NCBI RefSeq assembly: GCF_005484965.1
Contig: NZ_CP034036.1
Coordinates: 2,976,001-3,040,000, forward strand
DNA length: 64,000 nucleotides
Reading direction: 5' to 3'
DNA from: Brenneria nigrifluens DSM 30175 = ATCC 13028
GTDB taxonomy: Bacteria; Pseudomonadota; Gammaproteobacteria; Enterobacterales; Enterobacteriaceae
Under the pieces are notes generated by a model. The model was given only the letters and a program-made list of their open reading frames with translations. It was not told the origin of the DNA and made no database searches. Of this stretch, positions 18,181 through 27,605 are shown in pieces (positions within the stretch are counted from its first letter, which is position 1; every line of letters begins with the position of its first letter). The position numbers were made by a program, and so were the translations under genes.

Positions 18181-18610
18181 AAGGGCCGAGGGGTCCCCCA
18201 CAAATCTGGGAAAGGGATGTCTGTAAGCGCAGTGAGGGTTTCGTGCGCACTAACCTCAGTCGATTTCTGCGACCGTCGAAGCACGCGCCCGACATGGGGC
18301 GGTTCAGGCGCCGCCGCCCCATGGCCCCGGGCTTTTCGCGAAATGATGAACCCCGTTGGGGTTCACCCTACGGGCCAACGCAAGCGTTGTTCCATTTTGC
18401 GTTGCAAAATGGTGTCGTCGCTACGCGATGCCTTCGGCGTTCGTGACCGCTGGTCGGGCCGCCATTGACGCGGAATACTCGTCCCATCCATGGGACTCGC
18501 CCTAACGGGCCAGCACAAGTGCTGTTCAAAAACGCTCCCGGCGTTTTTGTCCGGCGCGGCACTGGCTTTCGCGGCGTCCCTGCCGCTCACCCGGCGGTCA
18601 CGCCCACCTC
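18181..18610. repeat. Hairpin-array element with two structurally matching units
   Basis: The 491-base gap between the reductase and the NRPS gene holds no gene but is crowded with short perfect hairpins. Unit A has GAACCCC-GTT-GGGGTTC (18348-18364), AACGC-AA-GCGTT (18377-18388), CCATTTTGC-GTT-GCAAAATGG (18392-18412) and TCGC-TAC-GCGA (18418-18428). Unit B repeats the order with different arms: GTCCCA-TCCA-TGGGAC (18481-18496), CAGCAC-AA-GTGCTG (18511-18524) and CAAAAACGC-TCCCG-GCGTTTTTG (18527-18549). The linkers CCCTA(A)CGGGCCA and TGTTC are conserved. A further GC-rich palindrome (GGGCGG...CCGCCC) lies near 18297-18320. Confidence 0.7.
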
Positions 18611-18664
18611 AGCGCGATTTTTTACGCGAAGGAAAACCTTTAAAACCCCTACCCCGCCCACCGC

Positions 18665-21600
18665 CTATACCAGGTTATCCTTACCTTCGGCCAGCAATAG
18701 CCGCCAGCCGTTAAGGGTGGGATTTTTCATCAGCGAGACGAAATCGACCTCGTACCCTTCACTGCGCCAGTGGGCGATCAACGACATAATGCGCACCGAA
18801 TCCAGACCGTATTCGAGCAGGTTTTCATCATCGCCGATATCCTCGCCGTCAGCGTCGAGCATCGGCAACAGCAGCTCGCGCAGGCGCGCTTTGTCCCAGC
18901 CCGGCGTCATGGCGTCCGGCGCCGCAACCAGACTCGCGGGATTCTCCGCCTCCGGCGGCGGTAGCAGCGACGCCAGCGGCAACTGAGCCGCCCGCTTTTC
19001 CGCCAGGCGGGCAAACACCCTGGTAAGGGTGGCGGCGATCAGATCGACCCTTGCGGCGTCATAGTGTTGTGAGCGGTAGCTCATCAGCACGCGTATCGAC
19101 GTCTCGCCGGCGATAATCTCTTCCATCACCTCGAACTGCAGGCCCAGCAGCGATTCGCTCTTTTGCGGATCCACCTGTCTGAAAGAGACGCGGCTCCCGT
19201 CATGCAAGGTAAAGCAGCCGTTCAGTTTGTTCTTGGCGTGCAACTGGATAAATACTTCGAATATATGCCGGCCGTCCGGGCTATCCCCGTCCGGCAGCGC
19301 TTCTTCAACCAGGTCGATGGGAACGTCGGTGTAAGGCATTGAGTGGTTAATATTGTTCTTCACCTGTTCGATAAGCGCGGCCAGCGTCATCCCCGCGCTG
19401 AAACGCAGGCGGTGCGCCACCACCGTGGTGAAATAGCCGATGGTGTCGAAGAAGCGGGCATCGTTGCGTCCGGACGCCGAGGTGCCGATAACCAGGTCGT
19501 CCGGCGCGCCCAGAGCATGAAGCGCGGCCGCAATACCGGCATAGGCGACGTTGAACAACGACGCGCCCTGTTCGCGGGCCAGCCGGTACAGACCGTCCGC
19601 CACCGCTCGTTCCATCTTCAGCTCCACCCATCCTCCGGCGCTGGAGGGTGGCGCGCCGCCGTTTTCCGCCGTCGCGGCGGCCTCAAACAGCGGCTTGCCG
19701 CGCTTTACGCCGCGCAGACTCTCGACCCAATAGTCGAGGTGCGCCTGATTGAGGCCCGCCTTATGCTGTTCTATGGCGAACTTATGGAACGGCGCCGGCC
19801 GGTTATGCCATACCGGCGAGCGGTTCGCCGCCCGGCAGGGATAGGCATAGGCCAGTTCGTCCATCAGCAGATTGACGGACCACTCATCCAGCACGATGTG
19901 ATGAAACAGCAGGGAGAGGATCTGCTGCCCGCTTTCGTCATCGCGCATAAACCTGACGCGCAGCGGCAGTTCCGCCGCCAGGTTGAAGCGGTGTCCGGCT
20001 TCCTGCGCCAGCGCCGCGCGCCAGTCGTGCGCCGCGCATTGGTGCGAATATCCGAACCACTGATAATGGGGCAGATCGCCGAGCGCAACGATACGCTGCC
20101 GCACCCCGCCCTGCTCCTCGCCAAACAGCGTTCGCAGGCCGCTATGCCGTTCCAGCACGTCAAGCAGCGCCTGCCGGAACGCCGTCTCATCGACCGGGTC
20201 GAGAAAACGCAGGGCGAAGGGAATATTGAAGATGTCGCCGAATTCAAAGGCGGCGTAGGCTTTCCACAGCGATTCCTGCGCCAGAGACAGCGGCGCGATC
20301 GCTGCGTCGCCGTGCGCCGTTGGCGCCGCGGAGGACGCGGCGCTAAGTCCGTCGCCGCGCCGCGCCAGGGCGGCCAGCCCCCGGGCGGTGGGATGGCTGA
20401 ACAGATCGTTGATATGGATTTCGATATCGCGCCCGCTGAGCAGCCGACCGATCACCCGCGTGGCGATCAGCGAATGGCCGCCAAAATCGAAAAAATCATC
20501 ATCAAGGCTCATTTGCGGAGACGCCAGCGCCTCACGAAATTCGGCGAGGATAAGATCGGCTATCCCGTCCTGCTGCACCCCGTCTGACCCCGGCGGTGCG
20601 GCGGGCAACGCCTCATCCTCCTGCTGGCCCCCCCCCGCCGCGGCGCCGGGCAGGTTTACGGCCGCGGGCGACGCCGCCTCCGGCCCCGCCAGCCAGGCGA
20701 CAAACCGTTCGAGCAGAAAGCCGCCGATATGGGGCGAAACCCGCGGCCCGGCGATCAGCTCCAGACTCAGCGTCTCCCCCGGCCCATCGCCGACGGCCAA
20801 CGCCAGATCGACGCAACAGCGCGCCGGGGGCAAAGGGATGCGCACGGCGGCGACGCCCGCCAGGCGCAGCGACGGCGAAGGGTCCAGCAGCCGGATCACC
20901 CGCACCGGAGAGTCCGGCGCGTCGGCAAGCGTTTCGCTCCGCTCCCCGTCTGACGCCAGATCCGCCTGCGCCTGCGCCACCCTCTCGCGCAGCGGCCTGC
21001 CGTTATCGCGCACCTTTACCTCGGGCAATCGCTCGTCATCCGCCGCCTGCTCCGCGCCCGCATCGGCACAGGGCAGGCCGACCGTTACCTCCTCCCCCGC
21101 GCCGGCCGCCGAAAGATAGCAGCCGAACAGTACCGCCAGCGCCGTCAAGCGGGATGGCGGCTCGCCGTCCGGCGGCATAAACGGCACCAGCCGCGCGGCG
21201 TCCAGCGTGGCGCCGTAACGCGTCGCCGCGCCGGTATGCCGGGAGCGGGATTGGCCGAAGTCGACGATCTCCCCTGCGCCGCGCGCTTCATCGCGGTACA
21301 GTCCGGGCAGATTGATACGTCCGCCCCGGTTCGCCAGCCAAATCCCCTCGGTAAGGCCGGCCTGGGCGGCGGGCCGAAGATGCGCCGGCAACGGCCGGCC
21401 GTTGTAGATGGCGCTCAGCGCGGTCAGTATCTGCGTCCACGACAGCTGTTTTCCCAGGATAGCGTGCGCCACCGCCCCCAGAATCACGCCGTGCGGCCCG
21501 CCGATAAACAACAGGAAACGCACCGGCGGCTCAAGGTGCAGTTCACAGGGCTTATCCTGCTCGCGCAGCAGGGCGGCGATGGCCTGTTCCTCGACAGCTA

Positions 21601-21943
21601 TCGCTTCGATGGCTATCGGCTGTATCACCGGACTGACGGAAAATTTGCGCAGTTCCCCCTGCTCATCAAAACGGTATCTGACGTTGAGGCCGGGCACTAC
21701 CCTCAGCACCGCTTCCAGGGCGCCGGCCAGCCGACCGGGCCGGACCGCCGGGCCAAGCCGCCAGGCCAGCGCCAACTGGTCGGGCGTATACTGATATTGC
21801 TGATGGCGCAGCCACGCCCGTTCTTCAAACGGCGTCAGCGGCTGTCCGTCGCCCGGCTTCTCATCCGCTATGGCGCCATCATCGCCGGCCGGCGTTTTGC
21901 GCGCCTTATCGTCAGCCGTGCCGTGGTCAAAATCGTCCGTCAC
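18665..21943 (-). CDS. NRPS: degenerate C - PCP - C - aryl-carrier protein (VibF C-terminal half plus ArCP)
   Basis: This 1092-residue synthetase has no adenylation domain. Domain 1 (about 35-425) is a condensation fold without the HHxxxDG motif; AVAHAILGKQLSW stands in its place near residues 157-169. A carrier domain follows with DFGGHSL (Ser491). A second condensation domain (about 548-990) keeps HHIVLDEW at 681-688. The C-terminus (about 1000-1092) is an EntB/VibB-like aryl carrier with YGLDSVR (Ser1049) and the typical NPTLNGW ending. The first three domains reproduce the end of VibF (inactive C, PCP, active C), with a VibB-like carrier added. It starts at a GTG after GGAGGAGG, 29 bases downstream of the receptor gene, so both are probably one transcript. 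Partners in trans are the Cy-Cy-A protein and the VibH-like protein. Confidence 0.92.
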   Translation of the reverse strand: MTDDFDHGTADDKARKTPAGDDGAIADEKPGDGQPLTPFEERAWLRHQQYQYTPDQLALAWRLGPAVRPGRLAGALEAVLRVVPGLNVRYRFDEQGELRKFSVSPVIQPIAIEAIAVEEQAIAALLREQDKPCELHLEPPVRFLLFIGGPHGVILGAVAHAILGKQLSWTQILTALSAIYNGRPLPAHLRPAAQAGLTEGIWLANRGGRINLPGLYRDEARGAGEIVDFGQSRSRHTGAATRYGATLDAARLVPFMPPDGEPPSRLTALAVLFGCYLSAAGAGEEVTVGLPCADAGAEQAADDERLPEVKVRDNGRPLRERVAQAQADLASDGERSETLADAPDSPVRVIRLLDPSPSLRLAGVAAVRIPLPPARCCVDLALAVGDGPGETLSLELIAGPRVSPHIGGFLLERFVAWLAGPEAASPAAVNLPGAAAGGGQQEDEALPAAPPGSDGVQQDGIADLILAEFREALASPQMSLDDDFFDFGGHSLIATRVIGRLLSGRDIEIHINDLFSHPTARGLAALARRGDGLSAASSAAPTAHGDAAIAPLSLAQESLWKAYAAFEFGDIFNIPFALRFLDPVDETAFRQALLDVLERHSGLRTLFGEEQGGVRQRIVALGDLPHYQWFGYSHQCAAHDWRAALAQEAGHRFNLAAELPLRVRFMRDDESGQQILSLLFHHIVLDEWSVNLLMDELAYAYPCRAANRSPVWHNRPAPFHKFAIEQHKAGLNQAHLDYWVESLRGVKRGKPLFEAAATAENGGAPPSSAGGWVELKMERAVADGLYRLAREQGASLFNVAYAGIAAALHALGAPDDLVIGTSASGRNDARFFDTIGYFTTVVAHRLRFSAGMTLAALIEQVKNNINHSMPYTDVPIDLVEEALPDGDSPDGRHIFEVFIQLHAKNKLNGCFTLHDGSRVSFRQVDPQKSESLLGLQFEVMEEIIAGETSIRVLMSYRSQHYDAARVDLIAATLTRVFARLAEKRAAQLPLASLLPPPEAENPASLVAAPDAMTPGWDKARLRELLLPMLDADGEDIGDDENLLEYGLDSVRIMSLIAHWRSEGYEVDFVSLMKNPTLNGWRLLLAEGKDNLV

Positions 21944-21972
21944 TGCGTCCTCCTCCCGTCGCTGCGGTCACG

Positions 21973-24108
21973 TTAGAACGTCAGTTCGAGAGAGGCGCCG
22001 ACCAACCGGTCCGGCCTGACCTCGGAGAGGTAGGCCACGCCTCTGGAACTGCCGTAGTAGGACATGACGCTGTCGTCATGATCGAACAGGTTCTGCGCGA
22101 ACAGCGTGGCCCGTCCCTGTTTGAAGGCGTAGGCGAGCTGGAGATTGGTGGTCCAGTACGACGAAATCCTCCCCCGCCGGTCGTTGTCATTGTTGGAATA
22201 GTAGGAGTCCGAATAAGCGACGTTACCGCTCAGTTCGAAGCCCCGCGCGAAGCGATACCTGGCGCCCAGGTTGGCGGTATAGCCCGGCGCCCGCGCCAGC
22301 CTGTTTCCCTCCAGTTCGCTGCCGGAAAAGCTCTCGATCTTTGATTTCAGCAGCCCGACCGAGCCAAACAGATCGAACTCCCACGCCGGCGTCCAGCGGG
22401 CGCCCAGCTCGGCGCCGTAGGTCTTCACCTTGTCGGCGTTGAGGATCACCGAGGAGCCGCTCACATCGACGGGAAGCTGCATATCCTTGTAATCGTTATA
22501 GAAAATATTGGTGGTCAGTTCGACGTTACTGTCTTTTAGCTGATGGCGGCTGAATAGCTCATAGTTCCAGACGTACTCCGCATCATAGGTGTAGCTGACG
22601 AAAGGCGCGAGGAAGGTCATACCGGCGCCGCCGGCGTTGTAGCCGCGCGCGATGCGCCCGCCGTATGCCTGTCCGTCCCGCGGCTTCCACACCACTTCGG
22701 CCTTGGGCAGGAAGACGTTATAGGACTTATCGAAATCGATCGCCACGTTGCTGCTGCCGCCTTGCCGCCGCCGCTCCTCCCGTTCAAGGCGTCCGCCCAG
22801 CGTTACGTCGACCTTTGGAACCACGGCGTAGGTGGCCTCGGCAAAGGCCGAGAAGGATTCGGTGCGGTCATCGAAGGTATTGACGCCGCCGTAGTAAGCG
22901 TCGAAATTGAGCCATTCGTCCTGCGTGGAGTAGAAATAGCGCAACCCGGCCAGCGCCCGCAGCCTGTCTTCGCCGCCGCCGAAACGCGCCAGGGGTTCAA
23001 GCTGGAACTCCTTGCCGTCGATGTTCGCGGACTGCAGGCCGTTCGACGTCAGACGCTGATTGTCGAAATCGGTATACAGCAGCTTGTTCTCCAGTTGCAG
23101 GCTATCGGACGCCTCCCAGGCGATATCCCAGATGCCGCTGGTGGATTTGGTCTCGAACACCGGCCTGGTGGTCTCGAAACGGACGCTGCTGGTGGCCTCG
23201 TTCTGCGGCGCCCGGGTGTCGTAGTGGTTAAGGGAGAGCTTGGTGGTCAGTTCGGGCAGGGCGGCGGGATTGTACAGCAGCTTGGCGCGGGAGGTGGTCA
23301 CCTCTATTTCCCGCGGATCGCCGACCGGCGCATAGGCGGTGAGATCGGCGCTGCTGCGCCGCCGCTGACGGTCGACGCTGACGCGGAACGCCAGCTCATC
23401 GTCGACCAGGGGGCCGGAAACCATCGCCGCCGTCTGCGAATAGTGCCGGTTGCCGATGCCCCCCTTCACCGCCTGCTCCCAGTGGAACGTCGGGTCTTTC
23501 GAGGTGATCAGCACGGCGCCGGCGATGGAATTGCGCCCCTGGAGCAGACTCTGCGGACCGCGGAACACCTCGACCCGCTCGATGTCCCACATCGACTGGG
23601 GGCCGAATGCCAGTTCATTGTAGGTGAGCGAACGGCCGTCCACCGCCATATTCAGGCGCGCGCGCGAACCGTTGAGAAAAGCGTGGGCGCCTTGCGCCGG
23701 TCCGGTGCCGTCGATGCCGCGCACGGTGGGCAGATCGTTGCCGATGCCGGTATCGACGACGTTCGAGGTCATCTTGAGCAGATCCGACGCCACGGTCACC
23801 CCCGGCGTCGACTCAAGCCTGCGGGAATCGTAGACCTCCACGCTGGAACCGGTATCGTAAATAGAGCGGTTGACCTTCTCGCCGGTGACCACGATGGCGT
23901 CCGTTTCCGGCCGCGGGGCCTGCGGCCAGGCGGCGGAGCTCCTGCCGCTCTCCTCCCTCTCCTCTTCAAGAGCGGCCCTGGCATCGGACAGGGGCAGAAC
24001 AGCCGCTCCCAGCAACAGGGTAGCGACGGAGCCGGCAACGCGTAAACCGACGCCGTCTCTTTTGCCATCCGCCGCGTTATGCCGCAGAGTCGCGTGTAAC
24101 GTACTCAT
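21973..24108 (-). CDS. TonB-dependent ferric-siderophore receptor (ViuA-like)
   Basis: The start at 24108 has an AAGGAGG seven bases upstream and leads into a long signal peptide. The 711-residue precursor has a TonB box (DAIVVTGEKV), a plug domain with TVRGIDGTGP and VEVFRGPQSLLQGRNSIAGAV, a 22-strand barrel and a terminal Phe (LELTF). Its position directly before the VibF-like synthetase and after importer genes suggests it takes up the ferric form of the locus's own catecholate siderophore, as ViuA does for vibriobactin. The specificity is inferred. Confidence 0.92.
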   Translation of the reverse strand: MSTLHATLRHNAADGKRDGVGLRVAGSVATLLLGAAVLPLSDARAALEEEREESGRSSAAWPQAPRPETDAIVVTGEKVNRSIYDTGSSVEVYDSRRLESTPGVTVASDLLKMTSNVVDTGIGNDLPTVRGIDGTGPAQGAHAFLNGSRARLNMAVDGRSLTYNELAFGPQSMWDIERVEVFRGPQSLLQGRNSIAGAVLITSKDPTFHWEQAVKGGIGNRHYSQTAAMVSGPLVDDELAFRVSVDRQRRRSSADLTAYAPVGDPREIEVTTSRAKLLYNPAALPELTTKLSLNHYDTRAPQNEATSSVRFETTRPVFETKSTSGIWDIAWEASDSLQLENKLLYTDFDNQRLTSNGLQSANIDGKEFQLEPLARFGGGEDRLRALAGLRYFYSTQDEWLNFDAYYGGVNTFDDRTESFSAFAEATYAVVPKVDVTLGGRLEREERRRQGGSSNVAIDFDKSYNVFLPKAEVVWKPRDGQAYGGRIARGYNAGGAGMTFLAPFVSYTYDAEYVWNYELFSRHQLKDSNVELTTNIFYNDYKDMQLPVDVSGSSVILNADKVKTYGAELGARWTPAWEFDLFGSVGLLKSKIESFSGSELEGNRLARAPGYTANLGARYRFARGFELSGNVAYSDSYYSNNDNDRRGRISSYWTTNLQLAYAFKQGRATLFAQNLFDHDDSVMSYYGSSRGVAYLSEVRPDRLVGASLELTF

Positions 24109-24480
24109 CAATAACCCTCCTTTAGCAAAAGTGCACAAAATCTGTTCTACTCACATAGAAAAAAGTGTGATTTTCACTTTGCAAACGGCATCTGGCATCC
24201 GGTACGACTCTGTAACACGCGTTATCCGTGCCGCAGGGACAGATTGACTCTGCCCGGGGCCATCGCCTGGTTATTGTTTTGCCTGCGCCACGATGGCTGC
24301 GTCTCAATTAAAAAAGAACATCTCCTATAAAAAACGTCAGGGTGACATACGGGAATGGCTAAAAAAACAGCACCCGTCATCGCGAATGATAATGTTTCAA
24401 TTTAAGTAATGCAAATCATTACTATTGTAAGGAAACGAAAAGAAAGGTCGCGATAAAGGGGATAAAACGATTTGCGCGGC
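24109..24480 (-). promoter_or_regulatory. Receptor promoter region with two inverted repeats
   Basis: This 372-base gap upstream of the receptor gene has no coding content that I can support and in particular no importer ATPase. AAAGTG-TGATTTT-CACTTT (24162-24180) is an inverted repeat about 55 bases before the start and could bind a regulator. AGTAATG-CAAAT-CATTACT (24405-24423) is a perfect 7-5-7 palindrome matching 13 of 19 Fur-consensus positions. It lies about 300 bases upstream, which is far for direct repression. Confidence 0.5.
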
Positions 24481-25545
24481 TCAGAACCGGCGCATGCGGT
24501 TCAGCAGCCAGAGTAGATAAACGCCCCCGATAATACCGGTCATACGGCCGACGGGCACCGCGACCGTCAGGGGCAGCAGCAGCGTGATCAGGTCGGCCAG
24601 CAGCAGCAGGCAGGACCCCATCAGCGCGGCGCTGATTACCGGCAGCTTGCGCGAGCGGGTTAAACGCGCCACCAGCTGCGGAGCGGCCAGGGCGACAAAA
24701 GCGATGGGTCCGGTGGCCCCGGTGGCCAGCGCCGCCAGCACCACCGCGCACAGAATCATCAGCAGCCGGACGCGCTCCACGCGGATGCCCAGCAGGCAGG
24801 CCATATCGTCGCCCATTTCCATCATGGTGAGCTTTCTGGCGCACAGCAGGACGACCGGCAGCAGCACGGCCACGCCGATCATCACCGGGATCAGGTGCAT
24901 CCAGGTGCGGGATTGCACCGAGCCGGCGAGCCATAGGTTGGCCATCACCGCGTTATCCAGATCGCCCTTCACCAGCAGGAAACCGTTCAGCGCGCTGAGC
25001 ACCGCGCCGACGCCGATACCGGTAAGGATCAGGCGATACCCCCGGAGCGTTCCCCCTTTCACCGCCAGCAGATAGACCAGCAGCGAGGCGGCGATGCCGC
25101 CCGCTATCGCGGCGAAGGCGACGGCCGTCGGCGCAGGGTCGAACAGGACGATCTGCAGCAGCGCGCCGCTGGCGGCGCCGGTGGTGCAGCCGATAATATC
25201 GGGGGAACCGAGCGCATTGCGGGAAACGGACTGGAAAATCGCCCCGGAAACGCCCAGCGCCGCGCCGACGAAAATCGCGGTCAGGGTGCGCGGCAGGCGA
25301 ATATTGCGGATGATGCGATCGCCGGGGCCGCCGTCGCCGTCGCCCAAGATGGCATGCAGAATCTGGGCGACGCTGATATCGATCCGTCCCGCCGTCATGG
25401 CGAACGCGGCCAGCAGCAGCAACAGCAACAATAGCCCGGCGCACACCGCCAGCGTCCGGGGAGAGACCAGCAGCGATACACCGCCCCGGCGCCAGACGGC
25501 GCCGCTGACGCCGGCCGGGGTGTCGCTACGGCGGGCGGCAGTCAT
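24481..25545 (-). CDS. Ferric-siderophore ABC importer permease (FepG/FecD type)
   Basis: The 354-residue protein belongs to the FecCD permease family. It has about nine to ten membrane segments, the conserved RLPRTLTAIFVGAALGVSGAIFQ region, the ATPase-docking loop around LLGIRVERVR and a GATGPIAFVALAAPQLVARL segment. The start overlaps the stop of the partner permease by four bases (ATGA). An in-frame ATG at 25563, with a GGTGAG site, is an alternative start. It would form a heterodimer with the FepD-like protein. No ATPase gene follows it. Confidence 0.92.
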   Translation of the reverse strand: MTAARRSDTPAGVSGAVWRRGGVSLLVSPRTLAVCAGLLLLLLLLAAFAMTAGRIDISVAQILHAILGDGDGGPGDRIIRNIRLPRTLTAIFVGAALGVSGAIFQSVSRNALGSPDIIGCTTGAASGALLQIVLFDPAPTAVAFAAIAGGIAASLLVYLLAVKGGTLRGYRLILTGIGVGAVLSALNGFLLVKGDLDNAVMANLWLAGSVQSRTWMHLIPVMIGVAVLLPVVLLCARKLTMMEMGDDMACLLGIRVERVRLLMILCAVVLAALATGATGPIAFVALAAPQLVARLTRSRKLPVISAALMGSCLLLLADLITLLLPLTVAVPVGRMTGIIGGVYLLWLLNRMRRF

Positions 25546-26582
25546 AGCTGGATGATTTTCCATCGTCTCACCAGCACCACGAACACCGGTCCGCCAATCA
25601 ACGCCGCCATAATGCCGACGCCGATCTCTCCCGGATAGCCGAGCAGCCGGCCGAGAATATCGGCCGTCACCATCAGGATGGCGGAAATCAGCATCGACCA
25701 GGGCAAAACCCAGCGGTGGTCCGAACCGGCCACGAAACGGGCGAAATGCGGCGCGGTCAGTCCGATAAAGCCGATAGGTCCGGCCGCCGCCGTCGCGGCG
25801 CCCGCCAGGGAGATAATCGTCAGCGCCGACAGCAGCCACACCCAGAGCGCGTTCACGCCCAGCGACTGCCCCAAATCGTTGCCGAGCGCCACCATATCCA
25901 GCGATTTCGCCAGGGTAAGCGACACCAGCAGCCCGGCCGCCGCCACCAGAGAAACCGGCCCCAGCACCGCATAACCGCGTCCCTGCAGGGAGCCGACGAC
26001 CCAGTGGCGGAACTGATTAAACACCTCCTCGTCGCTGTTGACGGTAATCAGCTGCGCCAATGCCAGCAGCACCACGGTCAGCGCCGCCCCCGCCAGCACC
26101 ACCCGCACCGGGTTGATTTCCCGCCAGCCGCCGGAGAGAAAATAGACCCCGCAGCCCACCAGCCCGGCGCCGAGCAGCCCGAACCACATATACCCGGCGA
26201 CGTCGGAAACGCCCAAAAAGGCGATTGCCGCCACAATGGCCACCATCGCTCCGGCGTTCACGCCGAGAATGCCGGGGTCGGCGAGCGGATTGCGGGTCAG
26301 CGCCTGCATAATGGCCCCGGAGACGCCCAGCGCGGCCCCCACCACTATCGCCAGCAGGGTGCGCGGAATTCTCAGGTAGCGCACCAGCAGGTGCTCGCTG
26401 CTGCCGGCGTCGAACGCGACCAGCGCCTGCCAGGTCACCTGGGCCGGAATGGGGCGCGAACCGATAAACAGGCTCCACAGCGCCAACGCCGCCAGCAGCA
26501 GCGCGCCGATAAGCAGGCCCCGGCGCCGAAAGCTCAATTTGCCGCTGCCCGGGCGGGGAACAACCTGAACGACTGGTGGCAT
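25542..26582 (-). CDS. Ferric-siderophore ABC importer permease (FepD/FecC type)
   Basis: The 346-residue FecCD-family permease shows RIPRTLLAIVVGAALGVSGAIMQALTRNPLADPGILGVNAGA, the best-conserved stretch of FepD-like proteins, and AAGPIGFIGLTAPHFARF in the docking region. It is encoded 30 bases after the FepB-like binding protein and is coupled to the FepG-like permease. The pair would move ferric siderophore across the inner membrane. Confidence 0.93.
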   Translation of the reverse strand: MPPVVQVVPRPGSGKLSFRRRGLLIGALLLAALALWSLFIGSRPIPAQVTWQALVAFDAGSSEHLLVRYLRIPRTLLAIVVGAALGVSGAIMQALTRNPLADPGILGVNAGAMVAIVAAIAFLGVSDVAGYMWFGLLGAGLVGCGVYFLSGGWREINPVRVVLAGAALTVVLLALAQLITVNSDEEVFNQFRHWVVGSLQGRGYAVLGPVSLVAAAGLLVSLTLAKSLDMVALGNDLGQSLGVNALWVWLLSALTIISLAGAATAAAGPIGFIGLTAPHFARFVAGSDHRWVLPWSMLISAILMVTADILGRLLGYPGEIGVGIMAALIGGPVFVVLVRRWKIIQL

Positions 26583-26612
26583 GGCGAATGACCCTGGGTA
26601 GATAACAAGCGG

Positions 26613-27605
26613 TTACGGCGACGGCGCGGCCTGTTCCGCCTTGCCGAACCGTCTGACGATGCCGGCGATAATCTCCCCGGCGCTGAAATAATCGATGCGG
26701 AACGAATTGACGCCCAGACCATAGACCTGGCGTTTTTTCACCGAAGGCAGGTTGGCGAGCAGCGGATCGGCCAGAAACGCCGACGCTTTGTCATCCCCGG
26801 CGTTAAGCAGGAAGGTGGTGGGCGCGCTCAGCCGGGTCAGGTTTTCATACTCCGTCCAGACAAAATCCTGGCGCGGAGCGACGCTGCTTTGCCATGCCGG
26901 GTCGGGCGCTTCGAGGGTGAAGCCGAGCGATTGCAGCAAGCGGGCGTGAACCCCGTCGGCGGTGGCGATCGGGTTGCTGGTGCCGGGACCGTTGTAGCTG
27001 ATGATGTTCACCTTGCCGGCCGGCGGCGTAATGCGCTCGCGCGCCGCCGCCACCGCGGCGTCGAACTCGACGATGCGGGCGTTGATCTGCGCTTCAAGGC
27101 CGGTTGCCGCACCGATTTGCCGCGCCAGATCCTGCCAGGTCTGACCGCCGTAATCCAGCACGATGGTCGGCGCGATGGCTTGCAGTTCGCCTATCTGCCC
27201 CAGCGCGGAATCCCCGCCCGTGGCGGCGACCACGATCAGATCCGGCGCCACCGCATAGGCCGCTTCCAGCTCCACGCTGCCCGCCGGCCACAGTTTTTCC
27301 ACCCCGCGCGCCTGCGCCGCCTTGTCCCACTGGGCGAAAAAGCGGCCGTTGGCCGCGGTCGCGCTGGCCGCCACCGGCGCGTCGACGGCCAGCAGCGTGC
27401 CGGTGATGGTTACCGAGGTGGAGAGGATGCGCCTGGGCGGAGCGGTCAGGGTGGTGGCGGTGCCGTCGGCATTGCGAAACTCCCTCGGCCAGCCCGGCTG
27501 GGCGGCAGCGGCCGGCGGGCTGGCGCCCTGCGCGATTAGCCCCGCCGTCAGCGCCAGCGCCGTTATCAGGCGGCCGATGCCCGCCATACCTTTCCGTCTG
27601 TTCAT
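26613..27605 (-). CDS. Periplasmic ferric-siderophore binding protein (FepB type)
   Basis: The 330-residue protein has a Sec signal peptide with cleavage near AAA-AQP around residue 35 and the two-lobed class III binding-protein fold. RRILSTSVTITGTLLAVDAPV, a central long helix and the C-terminal FRIDYFSAGEIIAGIVRRF resemble FepB. It would hand ferric siderophore from the receptor at 21973-24108 to the permeases encoded immediately downstream. The divergent gene is the flavin monooxygenase at 27805; the 199-base space between them probably holds both promoters, although I find no strong Fur box in it. Confidence 0.9.
   Translation of the reverse strand: MNRRKGMAGIGRLITALALTAGLIAQGASPPAAAAQPGWPREFRNADGTATTLTAPPRRILSTSVTITGTLLAVDAPVAASATAANGRFFAQWDKAAQARGVEKLWPAGSVELEAAYAVAPDLIVVAATGGDSALGQIGELQAIAPTIVLDYGGQTWQDLARQIGAATGLEAQINARIVEFDAAVAAARERITPPAGKVNIISYNGPGTSNPIATADGVHARLLQSLGFTLEAPDPAWQSSVAPRQDFVWTEYENLTRLSAPTTFLLNAGDDKASAFLADPLLANLPSVKKRQVYGLGVNSFRIDYFSAGEIIAGIVRRFGKAEQAAPSP

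Noticed and set aside
18181..18610. CRISPR array
   Set aside because: The repeats are hairpins with changing arms and conserved linkers; there are no identical repeats with regular unique spacers and no cas genes.
19343..20587. A 414-codon plus-strand frame opposite the C-PCP-C-ArCP synthetase
   Set aside because: It mirrors the codon pattern of the synthetase on the other strand and shows no protein motif.
22762..24045. A 427-codon open frame on the plus strand opposite the ViuA-like receptor gene
   Set aside because: It is antisense to a full-length, clearly recognisable receptor, has biased low-complexity composition and matches no family; it is a high-GC shadow.
24109..24480. Possible FepC-like ATPase relic between permease and receptor genes
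   Set aside because: No Walker A, signature or Walker B fragment appears in any frame.
25546..25839. Extension of the FepG-like permease upstream across the FepD-like gene
   Set aside because: The extra residues have no membrane character and overlap an intact gene; the coupled ATG at 25545 gives the family length.
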